Of a stretch of 64,000 nucleotides of DNA, positions 1-9,451 are shown one piece after another. This DNA comes from Pseudomonas sp. RIT409. Lineage in GTDB: Bacteria; Pseudomonadota; Gammaproteobacteria; Pseudomonadales; Pseudomonadaceae. The DNA lies in the NCBI RefSeq assembly GCF_003052515.2, contig NZ_QARE02000001.1, positions 310,001 to 374,000 on the forward strand, read 5' to 3'. Made by a program: the position numbers and the translations under genes. Under the pieces are notes generated by a model. The model was not told where the DNA came from, did no database searches, and saw nothing but the letters and a program-made list of their open reading frames with translations. Within the stretch, counting starts at the first letter, position 1. The number at the start of each line of letters is the position of its first letter.

Positions 1-148
1 AGGATGTCAGCAGGTTCGGCGCGTCGCGTACGTCGAGCGGTGCCCAAGGGTTCCAGCGATCTGGAACCGTCAACCATTCTCGCCAGACAGAAATGGCAAA
101 GCCTGCGCCCAACAACACCAATAAAAGGAACAGGGTCGAGCCACGCAT
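1..148 (-). CDS. Extensin-family protein, N-terminal part (cut by window edge)
   Basis: Reading leftward from the ATG at 148-146 gives 49 codons without a stop, so the gene continues outside the window. The product starts with a hydrophobic segment at about residues 5-19, fit for a signal anchor. A tryptophan/proline-rich stretch follows, containing the motif WNPWAPLDVRD. I recognise this N-terminus as typical of Pseudomonas extensin-like C-terminal domain proteins, small cell-envelope proteins of unclear role. The catalytic-like domain lies outside the window, so the family call rests on this short stretch. It shares a strand with the DUF72 gene 45 bases upstream and could be co-transcribed with it. 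Confidence 0.6.
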   Translation of the reverse strand, partial: MRGSTLFLLLVLLGAGFAISVWREWLTVPDRWNPWAPLDVRDAPNLLTS

Positions 149-193
149 GAGCAGGTATCCGCAGAGTGAACGGGAGGGCCTGCTCTATCGACC

Positions 194-1066
194 TCAAAGC
201 AACCCGAGTTGCTCCACCTGTGGTCCCCGCTCCAGGTCAGGCAAATCCGGCAAGCCGGGCAGCAACGCCATCAACTGCCGATGGAACCGTCGCGCAAGCG
301 CCGGTGCTTGCAGGTTATCCGGCGTGTGAAGAAACACATACGGCGTGCGCCCTTCTTCGATCCACGCCGCCACTTTCAACGCCCACTGCTCGACATAAAC
401 CTGGTTGGCATCCAGCTCGGGCCCGCCGATGAAACGGACCTGCGGAAATTGCGTCAACGCGGCGGGACGTACAGGCACTTTCGGCTTTTTCGATTGAGCG
501 TGAAGCACGGCCGGATCACGGGACACGCAACTGAACAGAGGTCGCGAATCGAGACAGATCCGCTCGACGCCTCGCTCCAGCAACAGCCGATTGAGCGCGC
601 GCTCCTCTTCACCTTTGCTGAAAAACGCCATATTGCGCACCTCGACCGCCAAAGGTCGCCCTTCCAGCGCATCGATGAAAGTCGCCAGCTCTCCGAGCCG
701 TTGGGGTGTGAAGCTGGCAGGCAGTTGCAACCACAGCGGCTCGACACGCCTGCCCAGCGGGGCCAGCAGTTGCAGGAAATCCTCGACGGCTGTCAGGTGC
801 TCGCGCAGGTCTCCCGCGTGGCTGATGTCCCCCGGAAATTTGGCAGTGAAACGAAAGTGTTCCGGTAACAAATCCGCCCAACGTTGAACGGTGGTGTCCT
901 TGGGTCGAGCATAAAAGGTCGTATTACCTTCCACCGCGTTGAACACACGCGCATACAGTGCGAGGAACTCATTGCTCTGCGCGTCGGGGGGATATAAAGA
1001 ATCACGCCAGGCGCTTTCGCTCCATGACGGGCAACCAATGCAGTAAGGCAGATCAGCGATATTCAA
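194..1066 (-). CDS. DUF72 family protein
   Basis: The product is about 290 residues and carries the hallmarks of DUF72, a TIM-barrel-like family. These are an N-terminal YCIGCPSWSE motif, the segment NTTFYARP, a LWLQLPASF segment and VEVRNMAFF. The family is widespread but its reaction is not established. I place the start at the TTG at 1066, because it overlaps the TGA stop of the upstream 96-residue gene and so implies translational coupling. A longer form starting at another TTG (1102) is possible but adds residues not typical of the family. There is no clear ribosome binding site for either start, which fits coupling. Confidence 0.85.
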   Translation of the reverse strand: MNIADLPYCIGCPSWSESAWRDSLYPPDAQSNEFLALYARVFNAVEGNTTFYARPKDTTVQRWADLLPEHFRFTAKFPGDISHAGDLREHLTAVEDFLQLLAPLGRRVEPLWLQLPASFTPQRLGELATFIDALEGRPLAVEVRNMAFFSKGEEERALNRLLLERGVERICLDSRPLFSCVSRDPAVLHAQSKKPKVPVRPAALTQFPQVRFIGGPELDANQVYVEQWALKVAAWIEEGRTPYVFLHTPDNLQAPALARRFHRQLMALLPGLPDLPDLERGPQVEQLGLL

Positions 1067-1353
1067 ACGTGCAGGTCGAGTCCCGAAACTTCGAGATCCC
1101 AATCGACGAAGGTAGAGGTCGTCAGGTAGCTGCTGAGCGCATGGGCGACACGGCGACTCATGGCACGGGGGAAGATGATGTCTTGCTGGCGAGCGGGTAC
1201 GTTCGCGGTATGGCCAGCCTGGCGGCGAGCAGGCTGCGGAGCGGCTTCAATATCATCGATCTCTTCTTCCGAAGCATTATCGATCGTCGTAGTCTCTTTA
1301 CGAGGCTTGCGCTTGATCGGGTATGAGCGATGTGAAGGACCATTGATCCGCAT
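1063..1353 (-). CDS. Small conserved hypothetical protein
   Basis: A 96-residue protein with a basic N-terminus (MRINGPSHRSYPIKRKPRK), an acidic middle (EEEIDDIEAAPQP) and a C-terminal part that may fold (AHALSSYLTTSTFVDWDLEVSG). There is no signal peptide or membrane segment. I believe similar proteins precede DUF72 genes in other pseudomonads, but no function is known to me. The stop overlaps the proposed TTG start of the DUF72 gene, so the two form a coupled pair. About 200 bases without a gene separate it from tsaB upstream, and its promoter must lie there. Confidence 0.7.
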   Translation of the reverse strand: MRINGPSHRSYPIKRKPRKETTTIDNASEEEIDDIEAAPQPARRQAGHTANVPARQQDIIFPRAMSRRVAHALSSYLTTSTFVDWDLEVSGLDLHV

Positions 1354-1553
1354 GGTAACTTACTCAGCGTCTTGTAGTGGCGATTTAATCTCACGGAACG
1401 CACTTAAGCAAACTCGCGAACGATAACTAGACCACAGTTATTACAAAACGTTTAAAACTATCGAGCCGTTAACCATGACTTATCGCCGAACGGTCGCGAA
1501 GTTGTGACCCAGGTCGCACCGCAAACGCACTTTCGCCCTGTATAAGGGATCAC

Positions 1554-2228
1554 TCAACGCGCTTTTGGCGTAGCGACCTTGTCGCGCAGATACACAGGCT
1601 GCGCCTGATCCGCGTCGATGGCTTCGCCGCGTTGCCAGGCAAAACCGCCCAGCGTCAGCAGATCTTCGGCATGGGGCAACAGCGTGGCGTCGCGCCCGCC
1701 CGGCATGACAGCAATGCGCTCGCCGTACCCCCATCCCGTGCCGGCGCCAAACCAGTTGCCCGCGGCGTCATCGGGCAAAGAGGCCTGTTCAGGCGGCATC
1801 ACTGCCTCCTTGCCGACCAGGCGCATTTCCCCTGAGACCTCGCGATAGCACCCCCAATACACCTCGTCCATACGCGCATCGATCGCCGCTGCCACCTGAG
1901 TGGCGCCCTGCTCCCGAAACGCACGTTGCGCCAGCGCGGCGAGGTTAGACACCGGGAGCACCGGGCGATCCAGACCGAAGGCAAGCCCCTGCACCACGCC
2001 GATCGCAATGCGCACGCCCGTAAATGCGCCAGGCCCGCGGCCGAATGCGATGGCATCCAGCGCCGACAGCGCAATCTCTGCCTCGGCCAACAGATTCTTG
2101 ATCATGGGCAACAGCTTCTGGGCATGCAGACGCGGGATCACCTCGTAGTGAGTCAGCACCTTGCCATCGTGCAGCAAAGCAACTGAGCAGGCTTCAGTAG
2201 CGGTGTCCAGGGCCAGCAAGGTGGTCAT
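1554..2228 (-). CDS. tsaB: tRNA threonylcarbamoyladenosine biosynthesis protein TsaB
   Basis: TsaB is the non-catalytic ASKHA-fold partner of TsaD. With TsaE and threonylcarbamoyl-AMP it places the t6A modification on A37 of ANN-decoding tRNAs. The 224-residue product opens with LLALDTATEACSVAL, and carries HAQKLLPMI and FGRGPGAFTGVRIA, all diagnostic of TsaB/YeaZ. The length is normal. It lies downstream of adk on the same strand, with a hairpin between them that probably ends adk transcription. The ATG at 2228 begins the conserved strand directly. Confidence 0.96.
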   Translation of the reverse strand: MTTLLALDTATEACSVALLHDGKVLTHYEVIPRLHAQKLLPMIKNLLAEAEIALSALDAIAFGRGPGAFTGVRIAIGVVQGLAFGLDRPVLPVSNLAALAQRAFREQGATQVAAAIDARMDEVYWGCYREVSGEMRLVGKEAVMPPEQASLPDDAAGNWFGAGTGWGYGERIAVMPGGRDATLLPHAEDLLTLGGFAWQRGEAIDADQAQPVYLRDKVATPKAR

Positions 2229-2275
2229 CGTCGGGTTCCGTGCGTGAGGGGGTGTGCGAAAAGTGCCGCATTATA

Positions 2276-2306
2276 AACAACAACAGCCCGCAAGCGGGCC
2301 GTTGTG
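2276..2306 (-). terminator. Probable adk terminator
   Basis: Inverted arms at 2281-2291 and 2294-2304 (11 bp, one mismatch, GC-rich core) lie just after the adk stop on the minus strand. A T-rich stretch (TTGTTTATAA) follows in the transcript. The position and shape fit an intrinsic terminator ahead of tsaB. Confidence 0.65.
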
Positions 2307-2324
2307 CATTGTGCCGAAGAGGAA

Positions 2325-3029
<705 letters not shown>

Positions 3030-3258
3030 TCACTTCAAAGATTTACTGACCCAACGGCCAAAAGGCTGATCAAGATACACAGCCGATTCCTGCCGCACAA
3101 GACGCTAAAAGTCGCACCAACACGGCGTAATCCGGTCGCCTGCCGACGGTCGATACTTTCGAATGACCCGTCTCGGCTCCCCCTGCACACCCCATGCACG
3201 GCCGAGCACGACGCGCAGGATGAAGGCTTGCGCCTGCATCCCTTTAGCGACCCTGGTT

Positions 3259-5895
3259 TCAACCGGTATTGCGTAAACCGGCTGCAATCCCCGCCACAGA
3301 CACCAGAAGCGCCTGCACGAGAGGACTGTCCAGGCTGGCCTCCTGCCGACGCGAGCGTGCCAGAAGCTCGGCCTGAAGCAGATGCAGAGGGTCCAGGTAG
3401 GTATTGCGCAAACTGATGAACTCCAGGGTTTCCGGACTGTGGGCCAGCAACTGCGACTGGCCGGTCAGCCCCAATACCACCCGGCACGCCTGCGACAATA
3501 GGTCGCGTAGATGTATACCAAGGTGGAGCAGTGTAGGGTCAACCAGACGTTCGTCGTAGAGTTGGGCAATGTCGCTGTCGGCCTTGGCCAGCACCATCTC
3601 GAGCATGTCGATCCGGGTGCGGAAAAACGGCCACTGTTCACGCATTTGCCCGAGCAGCTCCCCCTGTCCGCGTGCCAGCGCATTGCCCAAGGCCTGCTCC
3701 CAGCCCAACCAGGCGGGCAGCATCAAGCGCGTTTGCGTCCAGGCGAAGATCCACGGAATCGCTCTCAGGCTCTCTACACCGCCCTCTCGACGCTTGGCCG
3801 GGCGGCTGCCCAGTGGCAGCCGCCCCAGTTCCTGCTCGGGGGTGGCTTGGCGGAAATAGTCGACGAACTCCGGATGCTCCCGGACCACGGCCCGGTAAGC
3901 CTTCACCCCGTCTGCCGCCAGTTGATCCATCATCTGCCGCCAGGCCGGCTCGGGCATGGGCGGCGGTTGCAACGTCGCCTCCAGCACGGCGGCGAGGTAC
4001 AGGTTCAGATTCTGCTCGGCGATATCCGGCAAACCGAACTTGAAGCGGATCATTTCCCCTTGTTCAGTGGTACGGAAACGCCCAGCCACCGAGCCCGGTG
4101 GTTGCGACAGAATGGCGGCGTGGGCCGGTCCCCCGCCTCGCCCCACAGTGCCGCCTCGGCCGTGGAACAACAGCAGCTCCACCTCGTGAGCGCGGCAAAT
4201 GTCGACGAGTTTCTCCTGCGCTCGGTACTGTGCCCAGGCCGCCGCCGTGGTGCCAGCGTCCTTGGCCGAGTCGGAATAGCCGATCATGACTTCCTGGGGC
4301 CCGCTCAAGCGGGCGCGATACCCCGGCAAGCTCAGCAGGTGTTCGATGACAGGCCCGGCATTATCCAAATCGGCGAGTGTCTCGAACAACGGCACTACGC
4401 GCATCGGACGTTGCAAGCCGGCTTCTTTGAGCAGCAGTTGCACCGCGAGCACGTCGGAGGCCGCACCGGCCATGGAGATGACGTACGAACCCAACGACGC
4501 TGCCGGGGCGGCGGCCACCTCTCGACAGGTCGCCAGCACCTCTGCCGTGTCGGCGGCCGGCTTGAAATGCGCGGGCAGCAGCGGGCGTTTGTTGTTCAAC
4601 TCACGCAGCAGAAATTCGACCCGCTTCTCTTCCTCCCACTCTTCGTAACGTCCCAGGCCAAGGTAATCGGTGATTTCGGTCATCGCCGAACTGTGCCGCG
4701 TGGAGTCCTGCCGGACATCGAGCTTGACCAGAAACAGGCCGAAGGTGACCGCACGACGCAGGCAATCGAGCAACGGACCATCGGCGATCACGCCCATGCC
4801 GCATTCGTGGAGCGACTGGAAACACAACTGCAGCGGCTCGAGCAGGTCGCGATTGCTGTGCAACACGCCTTCCGGTGCCGGTTGCGTCACTTTGAGCGAA
4901 GCGTGTGCCCAATTGCGGGTGGCACGCAGGCGTTCGCGCAAGTGCTTGAGCACACTGCGATAGGGTTCGGCGCTGTCGCCCGCCACCGCCAGAAGTGCCG
5001 GGCTGGCTCGCTGCATCGACAGTTCGGCGGCCAGTTGATCGACATCGCGCAGGTACAGGTCGGCAGCCATCCAACGCGCCAACAACAGCACTTCGCGTGT
5101 CACCGCTGCCGTGACGTTCGGATTGCCATCTCGGTCGCCGCCCATCCAGGAGGCAAAGCGGATCGGTGCCGCTTCCAACGGCAGGTGCAGGCCGGTCGCC
5201 GCGTGCAGTGCGTGATCGGCCTTGCGCAGGTAATTGGGAATCGCTTGCCAGAGTGAGTTTTCGATCACCGCGAAGCCCCACTTGGCCTCATCCACCGGGG
5301 TGGGACGAACCCGACGAATTTCCTCCGTGTGCCAGGCTTCGGCGATGAGGCGCTGGAGGCGCTCAGTGATCTGCTGTCGCTCCAGGCGACTCAGATCGCG
5401 GTGGTCGAGCGCAGCCAATTGCGCCGCGATGGCGTCGTACTTTTGAATGAGGGTACGCCGCGCTACTTCAGTGGGATGCGCGGTCAACACCAGTTCGATC
5501 TCCAGCTTGCCGAGTTGCCGGGCCAATGCGTCAGGTGACTGCCCGGATTGCTTCAAACGCTCCAGCAGTTCGGGAAGCACCCGCGCCTCGAACGGCTGAG
5601 GCTTGCTGTCATCACGGCGATGGATCAGTTGATACTGCTCGGCGATGTTAGCCAGGTTCAAGAACTGGTTGAACGCCCGCGCCACTGGCAGCAATTCGTC
5701 TTCGCCCAGGCTCTCAAGGTTGGAGCTCAACTGCTCGGTGCCCTGCGCCGAACCATGACGTCCGGCCTTGGCACTCTTGCGGATGCGCTCGATCTTTTCC
5801 AGAAAATCAGCCCCGTGCTGATCCCGAATCGTGTTGCCCAACAGCTCACCCAAAAGATGAACGTCCTCGCGCAAGCGCGCATCGATATCAGCCAT
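3259..5895 (-). CDS. ppc: Phosphoenolpyruvate carboxylase
   Basis: Carboxylates phosphoenolpyruvate with bicarbonate to oxaloacetate, refilling the TCA cycle. The product is 878 residues, the normal length. Recognisable sites are [14 protein letters not shown] with the catalytic histidine, the glycine-rich loop [14 protein letters not shown], the segment [12 protein letters not shown], and a C-terminus ending in RNTG that matches the allosteric and active-site tail. The ATG at 5895 begins the conserved [16 protein letters not shown]. Its upstream neighbour is divergent (6129 onward), so the promoter lies in the roughly 230 bases between them. Confidence 0.97.
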   Translation of the reverse strand: MADIDARLREDVHLLGELLGNTIRDQHGADFLEKIERIRKSAKAGRHGSAQGTEQLSSNLESLGEDELLPVARAFNQFLNLANIAEQYQLIHRRDDSKPQPFEARVLPELLERLKQSGQSPDALARQLGKLEIELVLTAHPTEVARRTLIQKYDAIAAQLAALDHRDLSRLERQQITERLQRLIAEAWHTEEIRRVRPTPVDEAKWGFAVIENSLWQAIPNYLRKADHALHAATGLHLPLEAAPIRFASWMGGDRDGNPNVTAAVTREVLLLARWMAADLYLRDVDQLAAELSMQRASPALLAVAGDSAEPYRSVLKHLRERLRATRNWAHASLKVTQPAPEGVLHSNRDLLEPLQLCFQSLHECGMGVIADGPLLDCLRRAVTFGLFLVKLDVRQDSTRHSSAMTEITDYLGLGRYEEWEEEKRVEFLLRELNNKRPLLPAHFKPAADTAEVLATCREVAAAPAASLGSYVISMAGAASDVLAVQLLLKEAGLQRPMRVVPLFETLADLDNAGPVIEHLLSLPGYRARLSGPQEVMIGYSDSAKDAGTTAAAWAQYRAQEKLVDICRAHEVELLLFHGRGGTVGRGGGPAHAAILSQPPGSVAGRFRTTEQGEMIRFKFGLPDIAEQNLNLYLAAVLEATLQPPPMPEPAWRQMMDQLAADGVKAYRAVVREHPEFVDYFRQATPEQELGRLPLGSRPAKRREGGVESLRAIPWIFAWTQTRLMLPAWLGWEQALGNALARGQGELLGQMREQWPFFRTRIDMLEMVLAKADSDIAQLYDERLVDPTLLHLGIHLRDLLSQACRVVLGLTGQSQLLAHSPETLEFISLRNTYLDPLHLLQAELLARSRRQEASLDSPLVQALLVSVAGIAAGLRNTG

Positions 5896-6128
5896 CCAGC
5901 GTTCTCCTCTAGCGCTTTTGTTGTTCTGTTCCGAGCCAGCGCGCCCAGCCGAAACTGAACGCCCTCATCCGTTTTGCCTCTATCTCTGTGTATAGAGCGA
6001 CAAATCGATGCATCGACGCAACCCTTGGCGTCACGCCCGCACCCAGCGGGCTACGCTCATGGGCGGGTCTCCTGAGATTCGACAATCCCCCCTGGCCCGC
6101 CATCATGCGGGAACGTGAAGAGGTCGTT

Positions 6129-6473
6129 ATGAAAATTCGTGAGCTGGCAAAACAGTGGGAAGATTCGGCAAAAGGTCGCCTCACTCCAACCGCCTATTCC
6201 GTGCACCTGGACATCGAGGCCGCGGCTCGCCTGGCGGCGCTGGCCGAAATGTACCCCAAACGCTCCCCGGAAGAACTGATGGGCGAACTGCTCGGCGCGG
6301 CGTTAGAAGAGCTCGAGGCCAGCTTTCCTTACATCCAGGGTCAACATGTCGTTGCCACTGACGAAGAAGGCGATCCGCTGTATGAAGATGTAGGCCCGAC
6401 GCCGCGCTTCCTCGCGTTGTCGCGGCGTTATCTGCAGGATTTGACCGACCAGATAGACAGCCGGCAGCACTGA
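6129..6473 (+). CDS. Conserved hypothetical protein (PA3688-like)
   Basis: A 114-residue soluble acidic protein. GAAGAGG precedes the ATG at 6129; an upstream in-frame start at 5988 has no such site. The sequence opens MKIRELAKQWEDSAKG and continues with a helix containing EAAARLAALAEMYPKRSPEELMGELLGAALEELE, reminiscent of a ribbon-helix-helix or short coiled helical domain. It ends in a loop with DEEGDPLYEDVGPTPRFL. Pseudomonads keep it divergent from ppc, and some records label it a pilin assembly protein without support I can see here. Function unknown. Confidence 0.8.
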   Translation: MKIRELAKQWEDSAKGRLTPTAYSVHLDIEAAARLAALAEMYPKRSPEELMGELLGAALEELEASFPYIQGQHVVATDEEGDPLYEDVGPTPRFLALSRRYLQDLTDQIDSRQH

Positions 6474-6509
6474 TCGCGACGTCGTTTTCACGCCGAAAAC
6501 AGAACCCGG

Positions 6510-6540
6510 GCCACCCGCAAGCAGCGGGCGGCGCGGTATT
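6510..6540 (+). terminator. Possible terminator after the PA3688-like gene
   Basis: Arms at 6510-6518 and 6524-6532 form a 9-bp GC stem with one G-U pair, and TATTTT follows shortly after. The hairpin is 37 bases past the stop codon. The run of T is short, so termination is only moderately supported. Confidence 0.45.
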
Positions 6541-6613
6541 TTCCTGCGTCAATTTTTTAGCGCCATATTTACAACACGAAACAAAACGTCAGGTCTTGAG
6601 AACAAAAACATCT

Positions 6614-6641
6614 GAACTATTCAAAAAATCGGCATGTCCGA
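6614..6641 (+). promoter_or_regulatory. Candidate AlgU (sigma-22/sigma-E type) promoter
   Basis: GAACTA at 6614-6619 is followed after exactly 17 bases by TCCGA at 6637-6641. The AlgU consensus is GAACTT, a 16-17 base spacer, then TCTGA, so this matches with one difference in each box. Transcription would start near 6648, about 105 bases before the first lipoprotein gene. As I recall, lptF in P. aeruginosa depends on AlgU, which makes the site credible. Confidence 0.6.
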
Positions 6642-6753
6642 GCAGTTAGCCATTACAGAAAAAGCCGACCAATGGCAGCGGGGTTCAGATCGAATGATCG
6701 CCCCCCGCCAGGCCAACCACTGAAATGGATCCTCTCGTTTTCAGGAGTTAAAA

Positions 6754-7179
6754 ATGGAGTTGACCACCATGACTACCCGCACTGCCAACCCTTCGTTCAA
6801 AGGCCTGCGCGGACTCAAGCTGGCCGCCCTGGTACTGGGCACCACCGCACTGCTCGCCGGTTGCGCGGGAAAACCGCCAAGCGAGCAGTACGCCGTGACC
6901 CAATCTGCCGTCAACGCCGCAGTCACTGCGGGAGCGACCGAGTTCGCGCCGGTTGAAATGAAAGCCGCCCAGGACAAGTTCAAGCAATCCGAACTGGCCA
7001 TGCAAGAGAAGAAGTACGACGAGGCGCGCAAGTACGCCGAACAGGCGGAGTGGGATGCCCGCGTAGCCGAGCGTAAGGCTCAGGCGGCCAAGGCGCAGAA
7101 AGCGGTGCAGGACGCACGTCAGGGCGTCAACGAACTGCGTGAAGAAGGCCTGCGTCAGGTTCAGCCAGTCAGCCAGTAA
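6754..7179 (+). CDS. DUF4398-type lipoprotein
   Basis: A 141-residue outer-envelope lipoprotein. AGGAG sits six bases before the ATG at 6754. A signal peptide (residues about 14-36) ends in the lipobox LLAGC. The mature part is a charged coiled-coil helix rich in Ala, Glu and Lys (MKAAQDKFKQSELAMQEKKY), as in DUF4398 proteins that accompany OmpA-like lipoproteins. It lies 48 bases before the OmpA-like gene and shares the candidate AlgU promoter. A link between the outer membrane and peptidoglycan is likely by association, not shown. Confidence 0.85.
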   Translation: MELTTMTTRTANPSFKGLRGLKLAALVLGTTALLAGCAGKPPSEQYAVTQSAVNAAVTAGATEFAPVEMKAAQDKFKQSELAMQEKKYDEARKYAEQAEWDARVAERKAQAAKAQKAVQDARQGVNELREEGLRQVQPVSQ

Positions 7180-7227
7180 CCCTTCGCACCTCGTGCATTG
7201 CCATTGGATTTAAAGGACGAAACTATT

Positions 7228-8010
7228 ATGCGTAAACAAGTACTCATTCCTGCCCTGTTGGCCCTGAGCGTCGGTCTGGCAGCTTGCTCCTCGCAGCCCA
7301 ACGTGAACCTGGAACAAGCTCGCACCAACTTCTCCGCCTTGCAAAGCAACCCGAAAGCGACTGAACTGGCCGCGCTGGAAACCAAAGACGCCAGCGAGTG
7401 GTTGGACAAGGCAGACGCCGCGTACCGCAACCACGACGACGAGAAAAAAGTCGATCAATTGGCCTACCTGACCAACCAGCGCGTCGAGCTGGCCAAACAG
7501 ACCATCAACCTGAAGACCGCCGAAAACGATCTGAAAAACGCAGCGGCTCAGCGTGCACAAGCGCGTCTGGATGCCCGCGACGCACAGATCAAGGCGCTGC
7601 AGAACAGCCTGAACGCCAAGCAGACCGAACGCGGCACGCTGGTGACCTTTGGCGACGTGCTGTTCGACCTGAATAAATCCGAGCTCAAGTCCGCCGGTCT
7701 GGTCAACGTCAATAAACTCGCCCAATTCCTGCAGGAAAACCCTGATCGCAAGGTGATTGTCGAGGGCTACACCGACAGCACCGGTTCCGACAGCTACAAC
7801 CAATCGCTGTCCGAGCGTCGCGCTAACTCGGTGCGCACGGCGCTGATCAAAATGGGCGTGAGCATGGACCGTGTAGTTGCTCAAGGTTATGGCAAGGAAT
7901 ACCCCGTTGCAGACAACAACAGCAACTCGGGCCGCGCCATGAACCGTCGTGTGGAAGTGACCATTTCCAACGATAACCAGCCGGTTGCACCGCGCTCCTC
8001 GATGCAATGA
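7228..8010 (+). CDS. lptF: OmpA-family lipoprotein, LptF-like
   Basis: A 260-residue outer-membrane lipoprotein. The ATG at 7228 follows AAAGGA. The signal peptide ends in LAAC (Cys at about residue 20). An alpha-helical coiled region with the repeated pattern AQRAQARLDARDAQIKAL spans about residues 100-135. The OmpA/MotB peptidoglycan-binding domain follows, with FGDVLFDLNKSELKSAG, EGYTDSTGSDSYN and LSERRANSVRTAL. The order (DUF4398 lipoprotein, then this) matches PA3691-PA3692 as I recall it, where the second gene is lptF, linked to stress survival. A strong terminator follows. Confidence 0.87.
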   Translation: MRKQVLIPALLALSVGLAACSSQPNVNLEQARTNFSALQSNPKATELAALETKDASEWLDKADAAYRNHDDEKKVDQLAYLTNQRVELAKQTINLKTAENDLKNAAAQRAQARLDARDAQIKALQNSLNAKQTERGTLVTFGDVLFDLNKSELKSAGLVNVNKLAQFLQENPDRKVIVEGYTDSTGSDSYNQSLSERRANSVRTALIKMGVSMDRVVAQGYGKEYPVADNNSNSGRAMNRRVEVTISNDNQPVAPRSSMQ

Positions 8011-8023
8011 TCGGTAACCGCTA

Positions 8024-8069
8024 AAGAAAAAGCCCCGCCTGGCATTGCGCCCTGGCGGGGCTTTTTCTT
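8024..8069 (+). terminator. Strong intrinsic terminator after lptF
   Basis: Arms 8024-8039 and 8054-8069 are a perfect 16-bp inverted repeat with a GC core (GCCCCGCC/GGCGGGGC) flanked by A and T runs, and a 14-base loop. It starts 13 bases after the lptF stop. The A/T symmetry lets it also serve the convergent minus-strand gene that ends at 8115. Confidence 0.92.
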
Positions 8070-8114
8070 GTCTCATCCGAAGCTATTGGCGTGAATCTGG
8101 TTGGGCCTACAGCT

Positions 8115-8450
8115 TTACCCCCCTTGATCGATCTTCTGCGGTGTCTGCTGCCGCATGCACCGTACAGCTTGCCTGCGGTCGTTGACCAACACGCCTGTCA
8201 GGCCTTTCTGCTCCGTATCGAACATGACCAACACCCCTTCGATGCACTGTGCGACTTGCCGTGCAGGCTCCAGCGCCGCTTTGTAATCCTGACCGGGCAC
8301 GGTCTTGAGCAAGGTGAACTGGCTCAGTTCCAACGCATCTTCCGGCTTGGCGAAATGCAGATAGCCGTAGTACCAAAGCACCCCCACCGTGCCGAATATG
8401 CAGACGATGCCGGTGAGAATCTGCGGGATCAGATTACGCTCCCCAGTCAT
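8115..8450 (-). CDS. Small membrane-anchored hypothetical protein
   Basis: A 111-residue protein with one N-terminal transmembrane segment (IPQILTGIVCIFGTVGVLWYYGYLHF, residues about 7-32) and a short periplasmic tail with two cysteines. No known domain is evident. Its ATG overlaps the stop of the alpha/beta hydrolase gene by the 4-base ATGA, so the two are translationally coupled. I believe P. aeruginosa has an equivalent gene at the same place. Function unknown. Confidence 0.75.
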   Translation of the reverse strand: MTGERNLIPQILTGIVCIFGTVGVLWYYGYLHFAKPEDALELSQFTLLKTVPGQDYKAALEPARQVAQCIEGVLVMFDTEQKGLTGVLVNDRRQAVRCMRQQTPQKIDQGG

Positions 8451-9385
8451 TGCGCGCGCTCGACTGTCGGGACCTGAGAACGCACGTCAGGCGATCTACT
8501 CGCCGAATCAGTGTCTGGGTAGTTGGGCACTTCGGCGAGACGTCGCAGGCCGTTGAAGTGTTGAGGGTCGTCCAGGTAACGAACCATGACCTCACGCCAG
8601 GTCGGGTCGCCAAAAGTCTGCACATGCGGACCACGGGTCAATTGCAGCACGCGGGGAAGCGGCGCCGACTGATACAGGCTGATGCCGTTGTGCAGCGGCA
8701 CCTGCGTATCGTCCAGGCTCTGAAACAACAGGATGGGTGTTCCTTTCAACTGGGCGATGCCATTGATGGCGCTGTCACCGTCCGGAATCACCCAGGACAG
8801 CGGCCGTTTGAAGGCCCATGTCAGCCAAGAGGTGCTGAGGGTATATCGGGCGACTTCCCGGTAGCTGGCGGGTACGCCGTCCAGCACGAGCGCCTTGATC
8901 CGAGACCGCTGTTGCGGGTGCTCTGCCAGGTAATGCACGCCGAGCGCGCCGCCGATGCTTTGCCCGAGCACCACCAAAGGTTTGCCCTGAACGTCCGGCG
9001 CATGGTCCAACCAGTCGAAGGCGGCGTCGATGTCCTGATAAACCGCGGGCAGCGCCGGGTCGCCCTGGGAGTGACCATAGCCGCGGTAATCCAGCAACAA
9101 TACCTGATAGCCCTGCTCCGGCAGCCAGCCGCTGCCGCTCAGATGCCAGGCCATGTTGCCGCCGTTGCCGTGCAGGTGCAGCACCGTCCCTTTGACGGGG
9201 ACCCCCGGCTTGGCCGGGAGGTACCAGGCGTTCAGGCGCGTCCCGTCGGCAGCGGTGAGGGTCACGTCACGCCAGGCGAGCCGAGCCTTGTCCGGGGTCA
9301 GTGGCACTTCACGTTCGGGGTAGAACAGGAGCTGGCTGCAGCCGCACAGGCACAGCAGCAAGAGGAGCGAGGTGAGCAGCTTCAA
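8447..9385 (-). CDS. Alpha/beta hydrolase lipoprotein
   Basis: Serine hydrolase of the alpha/beta fold, anchored as a lipoprotein. A hydrophobic signal ends in the lipobox LCGC. The oxyanion strand HLHGNGGN, the nucleophile elbow VLGQSIGGALG (GxSxG, Ser about residue 150), an Asp in FQSLDDTQVP and the His in TRGPHVQTF complete the triad set. I chose the TTG at 9385 because GAGAAGG lies six bases before it; an ATG at 9415 has no such site but would add only ten residues. The substrate is unknown; the fold matches the family often labelled bem46-like. Confidence 0.82.
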   Translation of the reverse strand: MKLLTSLLLLLCLCGCSQLLFYPEREVPLTPDKARLAWRDVTLTAADGTRLNAWYLPAKPGVPVKGTVLHLHGNGGNMAWHLSGSGWLPEQGYQVLLLDYRGYGHSQGDPALPAVYQDIDAAFDWLDHAPDVQGKPLVVLGQSIGGALGVHYLAEHPQQRSRIKALVLDGVPASYREVARYTLSTSWLTWAFKRPLSWVIPDGDSAINGIAQLKGTPILLFQSLDDTQVPLHNGISLYQSAPLPRVLQLTRGPHVQTFGDPTWREVMVRYLDDPQHFNGLRRLAEVPNYPDTDSASRSPDVRSQVPTVERAQ

Positions 9386-9451
9386 ACGATGGCCTTCTCT
9401 TCGATGTCGAAACATGGTCGGCAGGCGCGAGCGGGCCCGCGCATTCTCGGG

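Noticed and set aside
3511..5256. Long open frame on the plus strand opposite ppc
   Set aside because: It lies entirely antisense to a conserved, full-length ppc and has no binding site or known domain; the GC-rich codon pattern of ppc leaves the other strand open.
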